Assembly (NCBI GenBank): GCA_015688915.1
Contig: JAATGX010000131.1
Location: 1-8,112, forward strand
DNA: 8,112 nt
Direction of reading: 5' to 3'
From: Desulfuromonadales bacterium
GTDB lineage: Bacteria > Desulfobacterota > Desulfuromonadia > Geobacterales > Pseudopelobacteraceae
Shown here: positions 1-5,104 of the stretch, one piece after another
Numbering within the stretch: position 1 is the stretch's first letter
How the letters are laid out: each line of letters begins with the position of its first letter
The notes under the pieces: generated by a model
The model's database searches: none
Told to the model about the DNA's origin: nothing
Seen by the model: only the letters and a program-made list of their open reading frames with translations
Translations under genes and position numbers: made by a program

Positions 1-140
1 GGGTCGGGCTCGGTGAAGTTCCGCTCGGGCGGCTTGTACATGACGAAGTTGCCGTTGACCTTCATGTACAGTGCCACGTCGGGAAAAGAGCCGGGAGCGA
101 TATACTCGATGCTGATCGGTCTCCAAAATCGGTACTTCAT
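1..140 (-). CDS. N-terminal fragment of a probable c-di-GMP signalling protein (HD-GYP/GGDEF type?)
   Basis: Only the first 46 codons lie in the window; the gene runs off the left edge. The fragment starts MKYRFWRPISIEYIAPG and contains VALYMKVNGNFVMYKPP. This resembles the short N-terminal domain I associate with HD-GYP phosphodiesterases and related c-di-GMP proteins of Geobacter-like bacteria, but the catalytic part is not visible, so the assignment is tentative. The start is well supported: the ATG overlaps the TGA of the PilZ gene as ATGA, and a GAGGGAG ribosome binding site (complement of 145-151) lies 4 bases upstream. Overlap with a PilZ gene implies translational coupling and fits a shared c-di-GMP pathway. 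That the gene is real is fairly sure; its function is not. Confidence 0.55.
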   Translation of the reverse strand, partial: MKYRFWRPISIEYIAPGSFPDVALYMKVNGNFVMYKPPERNFTEPD

Positions 141-874
141 GGTACTCCCTCGACCACCTGACTCTTCAGCATGGTTCCCTTGAGTTGGCGAATGATCTCG
201 ACCTGGCGCTGGTTCAGAAAGCATGAGAGGGTATTTTCCGTCTCGGTGGTGTGCTCGAAAAGCATGATGCAACTGCCGGGAAAATCCCCCTGGATGCGCA
301 GGACCCGGGCCGGAATTCCGATCACCCTGACCGCGTCGTTGTGCATGAACTTCAGATTGAGGATGATGGAATGCGCCTGTTCCAGCAATGCGCCGGCCAC
401 GGTCGACATATTGCATCCATCGAGCGATATGTCCCAGATGTCGCCGGAGATCCTGTTGCCGTCCACATCGAGAAGCACCCCCAGGGGGGGCTGCAACTGC
501 ACCCTGACCGACATGCGCTTGTCAATGTAAACATCCGCAAAGGAAAACTCTTTGAGCGACACTATGTTGCGCGTGTCATCGATATAGTTCAGCCTGCCGA
601 TGACGGCCTTGTTGCCGGGCGGCATCCGGATGATGGCTTCGGAGGTGAATTGGATCGCAACGATCTGTAACGGGCTGGTCATAAACTCGGCATACTTGTC
701 GTTGACATCGCACAACTCCGCGTTGTTGCTGATGGGAATCCCCCGGAGCACACTCAACAGGGACAACCGGGGATTCCGGCCGGAGCTGAAATCGGCCTTC
801 AGCATGGACAGGATCGCTCTTTCATCATCCGCCCTGGAGACGAGGATCTTTTCCTGATATGGCTTTGGTCCCAT
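137..874 (-). CDS. YcgR-like PilZ-domain protein, probable c-di-GMP receptor
   Basis: A 245-residue cytoplasmic protein with two domains. Residues ~10-112 look like the beta-rich YcgR-type N-terminal module. Residues ~118-215 form a PilZ domain. Both c-di-GMP-binding signatures are intact: RxxxR at R120-R124 (RMSVR) and DxSxxG at D148-G153 (DISLDG). Proteins of this build bind c-di-GMP and pass the signal to motility, exopolysaccharide or other targets; the target here is not evident. I chose the ATG at 872-874 because GAGGGG (complement of 881-886) lies 6 bases upstream. The frame stays open to 1003, but that extension overlaps the STAS gene and reads as low-complexity sequence. The stop overlaps the next gene by ATGA. 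The gap to the upstream STAS gene is 64 bp, so one operon is likely. Confidence 0.88.
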   Translation of the reverse strand: MGPKPYQEKILVSRADDERAILSMLKADFSSGRNPRLSLLSVLRGIPISNNAELCDVNDKYAEFMTSPLQIVAIQFTSEAIIRMPPGNKAVIGRLNYIDDTRNIVSLKEFSFADVYIDKRMSVRVQLQPPLGVLLDVDGNRISGDIWDISLDGCNMSTVAGALLEQAHSIILNLKFMHNDAVRVIGIPARVLRIQGDFPGSCIMLFEHTTETENTLSCFLNQRQVEIIRQLKGTMLKSQVVEGVP

Positions 875-880
875 TGGTGA

Positions 881-886
881 CCCCTC
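881..886 (-). promoter_or_regulatory. Ribosome binding site of the PilZ gene
   Basis: On the minus strand this reads GAGGGG, 6 bases before the ATG at 872-874. It decides the start against the longer open frame that reaches position 1003. Confidence 0.7.
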
Positions 887-938
887 TTGAAGCGCCCGGC
901 AGCCATACCCGGGTTCGATCATTCCGCTCGGTGACAGT

Positions 939-1337
939 TCACTCGAAGCCCCGGCGAACGGTGCATGACAGTGTCGTTGTACTGGTGGCTGAGTAAGGAG
1001 CAACCACGTTCCAGAGACATGAGTGGCTCATCCTGTAGCTGCACTCCATGCGCGGAAATCCCGCCGAGACGATGAGCGATGCCAGTTCCCCATCGACCCC
1101 CGTGAGTTCAACCCGTTTGCCGCGGAGCTCCGCGCTCCGGTTGATCGCACACAACAACATGATCCCTTCGATATCGATGTTTTCCACCTCTTCGAGGTCG
1201 ATCACCAGCAGATCTGATGACAACAACGCCTTGACGAGCGTGTTCCTGATATCCTCGAAATGGTCGATCGTTACGTTACCCTTGACGAAACAGGTGTTGC
1301 ATGTGTTCTGTGATGCACGCCCCTGTTGGTGTCTCAT
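939..1337 (-). CDS. STAS-domain protein, anti-sigma-factor-antagonist-like, without phosphoacceptor Ser
   Basis: A 132-residue cytoplasmic protein. Residues ~17-100 read as a STAS domain: a beta strand near VKGNVTI, then LLVIDLEEVENIDIEG, then an ILxxAxxxxELRGKRVELTG-like half. SpoIIAA-type antagonists carry D-S-S-G at the regulatory loop with a phosphorylated Ser; here the loop is D55-I56-E57-G58, so that Ser is replaced by Glu. The segment SHSCLW (104-109) resembles the C-terminal end of STAS proteins in related bacteria. A further 23 residues rich in Ser/Thr/Val follow and may be a tail or a read-through. The ATG at 1335-1337 is preferred for its GGGGAG ribosome binding site 5 bases upstream; an in-frame GTG at 1373 has none. 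It lies upstream of the PilZ gene in the same direction. The partner kinase or sigma regulator is not in view. Confidence 0.75.
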   Translation of the reverse strand: MRHQQGRASQNTCNTCFVKGNVTIDHFEDIRNTLVKALLSSDLLVIDLEEVENIDIEGIMLLCAINRSAELRGKRVELTGVDGELASLIVSAGFPRMECSYRMSHSCLWNVVAPYSATSTTTLSCTVRRGFE

Positions 1338-1342
1338 GTCAT

Positions 1343-1348
1343 CTCCCC
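1343..1348 (-). promoter_or_regulatory. Ribosome binding site of the STAS gene
   Basis: It reads GGGGAG on the minus strand, 5 bases before the ATG at 1335-1337. It supports that start over the upstream GTG (1373) and ATG (1358), which have poor sites. Confidence 0.65.
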
Positions 1349-1707
1349 GGTCCGGCATGTCTCTTTGTGTCACCTATCAGCGTCAAACATGCTCCATGGA
1401 CAAACATCGTATGCATTCAGAATGACATGGTTGCCCACCAGCCCCCTGCGACATTAATCGCTGCCAAACCATGACGCCACTAAGCCGAATGCCTGGACCT
1501 GGGCGTGGAAGACCAAAAGGGGGGCGCTCGTTTTATCGTGGGGGTTTACGGAGGGGGCGAGGCGGAGAAAAGGGCGATTGCCGCGACACGGTCACCATCA
1601 TAAGAGAGGGCTGAGAATGCCTGCTTTGGATTAACGTTTAGACATTGAGCCGCTTCCGTTTCTGTGCTACCGTGAGCTTCTTGTGCCCTCATTACCTGTA
1701 CAGCCCT

Positions 1708-1725
1708 TGCCGCCTCGCGGCGGCA
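1708..1725. other. Perfect hairpin in the intergenic region
   Basis: TGCCGCC (1708-1714) and GGCGGCA (1719-1725) pair perfectly around the tetraloop TCGC. No T-run follows on either strand, so it does not look like an intrinsic terminator. It may be a structured part of a transcript leader or simply GC-rich chance. Confidence 0.4.
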
Positions 1726-1874
1726 CCGGATGGTCGTCGCTTTGACGGGGATTGTGGCGCTGACTTCTTTGATCCGTATCCCCGGTTTGTATGTCGGGAT
1801 GCCTGTGGGTTTGATTCGCCTTTGCTATCAAAACGGCCATTATGCCTGCATGAGACGACCGGAGAATAACGCTA

Positions 1875-1915
1875 TTGAGATTGCAATGCAAGAAAAAAAT
1901 ATCGCTTTTGAGATT
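1875..1915. repeat. Direct repeat TTGAGATT and palindrome TTGCAATGCAA before the regulator gene
   Basis: TTGAGATT occurs at 1875-1882 and again at 1908-1915, 33 bp apart (about three DNA turns). Directly after the first copy lies TTGCAATGCAA (1881-1891), a perfect inverted repeat of 5+1+5 bases. The cluster sits 5 to 46 bp before the ATG of the helix-turn-helix gene, a position expected for an autoregulatory operator. The operator role is inferred from position and symmetry only. Confidence 0.4.
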
Positions 1916-1920
1916 TTCCT

Positions 1921-2304
1921 ATGATCGGTGAGCGCCTGAAGATGCTCCGCAATGAAAAACGACTGTCTCAAAAGGAGTTGGCCGCCGCTCTGGGCACGTC
2001 TCAAGGATATGTCTGCGATATCGAATTGAACAAGAAAGTGCCGGGAAGTGACTTCCTGATATCGCTGAAGCGTTTCTTTGACATGGATTTGAATTGGTTC
2101 CTCATGGGTGATGAGGTAAAAGCAACGGTAGACCAGTGCCCGGTCCATCTTTCGGAAACCGGACCTGCGGAGAAACGGAGATTGAAGCTGGAGAGAATAG
2201 TAGGCAGGATCATTGCCGAGGGTGACGAGAAAAAGATCCTGGTGGTGGAGGGTCAACTTGAACTGCTTGACCCCGGTTCCAAAAAACAGAATGGATTTTC
2301 ATGA
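1921..2304 (+). CDS. Small Xre/CI-type helix-turn-helix transcriptional regulator
   Basis: A 127-residue protein. Residues ~3-62 form a Cro/CI-type HTH: IGERLKMLRNEKRLSQKELA, then the recognition-helix region LGTSQGYVCDIE, ending with LNWFLMGDE (57-65). That last motif resembles the LxWLLxGxG end of phage CI-like repressor HTH domains. The C-terminal ~55 residues are charged and probably helical, perhaps for dimerisation; no S24 protease domain is present, so SOS-type cleavage is not expected. The ATG at 1921 gives the normal N-terminus for the family, although the ribosome binding site is weak (GAG about 8 bases upstream). Repeats at 1875-1915 could be its operator. The next convincing gene, a ParA-like ATPase, starts 240 bp downstream on the same strand, so co-transcription and control of that ATPase are plausible but not shown. 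Confidence 0.85.
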   Translation: MIGERLKMLRNEKRLSQKELAAALGTSQGYVCDIELNKKVPGSDFLISLKRFFDMDLNWFLMGDEVKATVDQCPVHLSETGPAEKRRLKLERIVGRIIAEGDEKKILVVEGQLELLDPGSKKQNGFS

Positions 2305-2544
2305 ACAAGGTGCGGACGATGGGTTGGATGATTGCCGTGTGGCGTAACTCTGAGGAGGATTTCTCAGGAACCGGCTTTTGCCGGAGTTCCACCTCCCGGC
2401 GACGGGCGCCTGCCCGGAAACACCCTGTCCGCCCGGTGTCTCCGCCGAACGGCGTCAAACCGGTTGACCCTCCGCGGCAAATTGACTACTATCAGCGAAC
2501 CAACGGCCCGCGGCCGGAATTCATCAAGGACGGCGGACGCACAC
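2305..2544 (+). other. Structured spacer or leader between the HTH gene and the ParA-like gene
   Basis: This stretch has no convincing gene. An open frame starting at the ATG at 2301 (overlapping the HTH stop as ATGA) runs into the ATPase gene in another frame and has no recognisable content. The ATPase frame itself is also open back to 2332, but that extension looks non-coding. The central part, 2350-2468, folds into six adjacent short hairpins, described as a separate entry. Confidence 0.5.
2350..2468 (+). other. Run of six consecutive hairpins ahead of the ParA-like gene
   Basis: Read directly: (1) CTGAG/CTCAG, 2350-2367, whose 5' arm and loop contain AGGAGG at 2353-2358; (2) GGAAC-CGGC-tttt-GCCG-ga-GTTCC, 2367-2390, with a two-base bulge; (3) CGGGC-gcct-GCCCG, 2403-2416; (4) ACACC/GGTGT, 2420-2439, 10-base loop; (5) CGCC-gaac-GGCG, 2443-2454; (6) GTCAA-accgg-TTGAC, 2454-2468. 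Hairpins 1 and 2, and 5 and 6, share a boundary base. I do not recognise a known riboswitch consensus, and the c-di-GMP GEMM core is not seen. It could be a cis-regulatory leader, a small RNA or a folded DNA site, or GC-rich coincidence. Confidence 0.4.
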
Positions 2545-3951
2545 ATGCAACAGTATCCGTATGTCATCACCATATCCTCCGAAAAGGGGGGGGTCGGCAA
2601 GACCACCCTTGCCAGCAACCTGGCCGTTTACCTGAAAGCCATGCGGGAGGACCTGCCGGTCACCATCCTCTCCTTTGACAACCACTTCACCATCGACCGC
2701 ATGTTCGAGTTGAAGGGGCAGAAGGTGAGCGGCACCGTGCATGAGATGCTGATGGGCGCACCGGCGCGGGACCTGGTGCATACCGGCCAGTACTGCATCG
2801 GTTACATACCCTCGTCCAATGAATTGAGCGATATCCATGAGCGCTTCAAGGGCCCCATGACCCTGACGCGTATCCTGGCCGAGTCAGGAATCACCGGCAT
2901 CGTCATCATCGATACCCGGCCCGACCTCAACATCCTTACCCAGAATGCCCTCTACGCCGCCGACCAGGTGCTGATTCCGGTCAAGGACATGGCCAGCCTG
3001 GAGAACTGCAAGAACATCTTCGCCCTGTTCGACCAGCGCGGCATGGACAAGAAATCCCTGGCCCTGATCCCCTGCCTGATCGATGAGCGGATCAAATTCG
3101 AAGGGGTCTTCAAGGACCAGAAAACCCTGCTGCGGGCGTTCGCCGCCAACCGCGGCTACCGTTGCCTGGATATCTTCATCTCCAAAAGTCCCAAGGTGGA
3201 AAGCCTCAACACCAATCCCGACGGCAAGATCTACCCGATCCTGACCCATGCCCGTGGCACCGATGTGCACAATCAGTTCAGCGAGATCGCACGGGACCTG
3301 CTGGGGAACCTGGATGCCACTCCCGAATCCCGCTCTTTTCTCTATGCCCGCTGGTTGGCCGAAAAAGAGGACAAGAAGAAGGAGGCATACCTGGCACGCC
3401 TGGAGGGGTTGGCTGAACGCTGCCTGATCTGCGGCGCCCTGCTGGCGGAACGCCCCGAAGGGCGGGGATTCTACTATGAAACATCGGACCGGGCGCGGCG
3501 CGGGTTCCTGCATACGGACTGCTTCGCGGACATGCTCTGCGCAACCCTGTACGGCATGACCAGCGACTCCCAGGCATTTGGCGCCGCGCGCGCGGTTGTG
3601 GCCGAAAAGGCCGCCAAACTGGTATCGCTGCTGTTTCCCACTATGGTCAACGGGTCATATCACATGGACTTCATGCAGTTTGACAGTACGGGAGAGCAAC
3701 TCTTCCAGAAGGAACTTGTCCTGTCGGGGTTCGCGGAGGGGAGGTTTGACGCGGTCAACGACAGTCTCTACCTGTTGTTGAACGAGGCGCTGTCCGGGTA
3801 TGAAGGGAAGCCTCGCGAGGGGGTCTGGCTGGCCGTGCATCCCGTTGACCCCGGCCACCCCGAGTCGGTCCTGGGCGAAGAGCGTTACCGGGCCCTGCAC
3901 CACATGCAGGTCAGGGTCGGCGAGACGGTCCAATCCGCAATGCTGCGCTAA
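2545..3951 (+). CDS. ParA/MinD-family P-loop ATPase with C-terminal putative zinc-binding extension
   Basis: A 468-residue protein. Residues 1-255 form a ParA-type ATPase: deviant Walker A KGGVGKTT (14-21) with signature Lys14 and Lys19, Walker A' around SFD (43-45), and Walker B IVIIDTRPDLN with Asp123, where the usual DxPP is altered to DTRPD. Such ATPases dimerise on ATP and position plasmids, chromosomes or protein complexes. Typical ParA proteins are about 200-300 residues; here ~210 extra residues follow a charged helix (271-291). That extension has C293-xx-C296 and H323-xx-C326, a likely zinc site, and then ~140 residues I do not recognise. The ATG at 2545 begins just before the first beta strand; its ribosome binding site (GGCGGA, 7 bases upstream) is modest. 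No parB or parS-like gene is in view, so cargo is unknown. A strong terminator follows the stop. Confidence 0.88.
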   Translation: MQQYPYVITISSEKGGVGKTTLASNLAVYLKAMREDLPVTILSFDNHFTIDRMFELKGQKVSGTVHEMLMGAPARDLVHTGQYCIGYIPSSNELSDIHERFKGPMTLTRILAESGITGIVIIDTRPDLNILTQNALYAADQVLIPVKDMASLENCKNIFALFDQRGMDKKSLALIPCLIDERIKFEGVFKDQKTLLRAFAANRGYRCLDIFISKSPKVESLNTNPDGKIYPILTHARGTDVHNQFSEIARDLLGNLDATPESRSFLYARWLAEKEDKKKEAYLARLEGLAERCLICGALLAERPEGRGFYYETSDRARRGFLHTDCFADMLCATLYGMTSDSQAFGAARAVVAEKAAKLVSLLFPTMVNGSYHMDFMQFDSTGEQLFQKELVLSGFAEGRFDAVNDSLYLLLNEALSGYEGKPREGVWLAVHPVDPGHPESVLGEERYRALHHMQVRVGETVQSAMLR

Positions 3952-3979
3952 AAAGCGACGCTCCCTGCATCACCAGAAC

Positions 3980-4011
3980 AGCAAAAGCCCGCGCGAATGC
4001 GGGCTTTTGCT
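3980..4011. terminator. Bidirectional intrinsic terminator between convergent genes
   Basis: A perfect 13-bp stem, AGCAAAAGCCCGC (3980-3992) with GCGGGCTTTTGCT (3999-4011), encloses the loop GCGAAT. The GC core is flanked by an A-run on one side and a T-run on the other, so it can terminate in both directions. It lies 28 bp after the ATPase stop and 23 bp after the deacetylase stop on the other strand. Confidence 0.92.
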
Positions 4012-4034
4012 TATCCGACCTCTGAAGAAGAACG

Positions 4035-5000
4035 CTACCTGACAAGACGCGACGCCGGAACAAGGGTGATGCCCTGCTTCCCGAGTTCCGGCAGGAGTGC
4101 CGTCAGGGCCGAGATGGTCGCCGGATGGGGATGGCCTATGGCGATGCCCGCACCTGTTTTTTGCGCCACACGCACCGCCTGATTGAGCTGTCCCCTGATG
4201 TAGGCGGCGTTCTGCTCGTTATCCAGGAACACGTTCCGCCGGGCCGACTTGACCCCCATCTCCCGCGCCAGCCGCAGCCCGGTCGTCTTTGCGGTGGTCA
4301 CGCTGTCGACGAAAAACAGTCCCCGGGATTTGAGCACACCCAGTACGACCCGCATCTTTTCCTCATGTTCGGTATATTCGGAGCCCATGTGATTGTTTGC
4401 GCCGACCGCCGTGGGGATCTCCCGCACAAATTCCTCCACGCGGTCCGTCACGGCGGCATCGTCCATTGACAGGAGCAGCCCGTTCGCCTCCAGACGGCGC
4501 TGCGGCCACCCCTGGGATTGCATCGGCATATGGATCATGGTCTCAATGCCCTTCGAGGCTGCAAAAGAGGCCACCTCGCGAGAGCTATGCAGGCCCGGGA
4601 TGATGGAAAACGTCAGCGGCACGCCGATGTCGGCCAGGCTGCGGGCCTCTTCCACACTGGTCCCCATATCGTCGATTATGATGGCCAACCTCCCTTCGCC
4701 CGGCCCTTTTTCGGCGTGAGGCTTGGTTACGGGCGCGGGTTGTGTCTCAACGGGATAGGGTACATCATGTTTGGGCACGGCCGGGGCCACGGCCTGCGGA
4801 GCCTGCTCTGCCGGCGGCAGGGGAGCCGTTTGCGCCGCGGGGGGCGGGACAGGAGATGATCCGTGCCGCGCCGGTTTGCGGTGTGGCGCGAGAAAAAGAT
4901 AACCGCACACCGCGATGAGGATGACGCCACATATGACCAGGGCGGCAAATCTGCTGCCGCCCGGCCTCTGCTGTTTTCTCTTATGCCCGGTTCTGTTCAC
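4035..5000 (-). CDS. Membrane-anchored divergent polysaccharide deacetylase (DUF610/YibQ family)
   Basis: A 321-residue protein. A basic N-terminus is followed by one membrane segment (~18-38), a Pro/Ala-rich periplasmic linker (~47-98) and a C-terminal catalytic-like domain (~104-321). Family motifs are visible: LAIIIDDMG (105-113), IHMPM (156-160), GANNHMGS (200-207), FVDS (230-233) and IGHPHPAT (288-295). These match the divergent polysaccharide deacetylase family, which is related to NodB-type metal-dependent deacetylases. Activity is unproven for most members, and the substrate, presumably an envelope glycan, is unknown. The start is a GTG at 4998-5000; I see no in-frame ATG upstream and the ribosome binding site is weak. 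It is the last gene of the division block, 104 bp after ctpA on the same strand, and ends at a strong terminator. The family is quite certain, the reaction less so. Confidence 0.88.
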   Translation of the reverse strand: MNRTGHKRKQQRPGGSRFAALVICGVILIAVCGYLFLAPHRKPARHGSSPVPPPAAQTAPLPPAEQAPQAVAPAVPKHDVPYPVETQPAPVTKPHAEKGPGEGRLAIIIDDMGTSVEEARSLADIGVPLTFSIIPGLHSSREVASFAASKGIETMIHMPMQSQGWPQRRLEANGLLLSMDDAAVTDRVEEFVREIPTAVGANNHMGSEYTEHEEKMRVVLGVLKSRGLFFVDSVTTAKTTGLRLAREMGVKSARRNVFLDNEQNAAYIRGQLNQAVRVAQKTGAGIAIGHPHPATISALTALLPELGKQGITLVPASRLVR

Positions 5001-5066
5001 GATGGATGCGTCTTTCGTTCAGGTTAGTCACAGGGAGGCCCGTGCATACATCGCGGGATGGATGCG
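5001..5066. repeat. 10-bp direct repeat GATGGATGCG
   Basis: GATGGATGCG occurs at 5001-5010 and 5057-5066. On the minus strand the first copy (CGCATCCATC) lies directly before the GTG start of the deacetylase gene. The second lies inside the long hairpin at 5033-5076. This may be a small duplication or chance. Confidence 0.45.
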
Positions 5067-5076
5067 CGAGCCTCCC
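5033..5076. other. Long imperfect hairpin between ctpA and the deacetylase gene
   Basis: GGGAGGC (5033-5039) pairs with GCCTCCC (5070-5076). Inside it, after one unpaired position, CGTGCAT (5041-5047) pairs with ATGCGCG (5062-5068) with one non-Watson-Crick position; the loop is 14 bases. There is no T-run, so it is not a classic terminator. In the minus-strand transcript it could be an mRNA-processing or attenuation element that lowers expression of the downstream gene. Confidence 0.5.
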
Positions 5077-5104
5077 CATTCGTCAGCTTGCGGTGAATCG
5101 CCGT

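Larger units (their letters stand above)
1338..1920. other. Divergent intergenic region, no convincing gene
   Basis: These 583 bp separate the minus-strand STAS gene from the plus-strand regulator gene, so they should hold at least two promoters. I found no sigma-54 consensus and only weak sigma-70-like matches. Short open frames exist on both strands, but none has a ribosome binding site plus recognisable protein content. Visible structures are G-runs between 1519 and 1574, a perfect 7-bp hairpin at 1708-1725, an inverted repeat TTTGAT/ATCAAA at 1810-1815/1827-1832, and the repeats close to 1875-1915 listed separately. Confidence 0.6.

Noticed and set aside
875..1003. Longer N-terminus of the PilZ protein
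   Set aside because: It would overlap the STAS gene, and the good ribosome binding site is at 881-886, which selects the ATG at 872-874.
1645..1924. Possible small proteins in the divergent intergenic region on either strand
   Set aside because: There is no ribosome binding site and no domain or family pattern; the overlapping frames on both strands are about equally plausible, which is typical of non-coding DNA.
2350..2468. c-di-GMP (GEMM) or other known riboswitch
   Set aside because: The region is structured and a c-di-GMP link would be attractive here, but the conserved GEMM core bases are not found and no other familiar riboswitch consensus is visible.
2332..2544. N-terminal extension of the ParA-like ATPase by 71 codons
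   Set aside because: The frame is open, but ParA proteins begin directly before the KGGVGKTT strand, the extension looks non-coding, and it coincides with the hairpin array.
2301..2678. 125-codon open frame that begins in the HTH stop codon and overlaps the ATPase gene
   Set aside because: Its C-terminal third is only the ATPase gene read in another frame, its start has no ribosome binding site, and the residue content is Arg/Pro/Gly-rich, as in GC-rich non-coding frames.
2884..3513. Long antisense open frame of about 209 codons opposite the ATPase gene
   Set aside because: It is the reverse-strand shadow of strongly coding GC-rich sequence, has no family signature, and the plus-strand protein is unambiguous.
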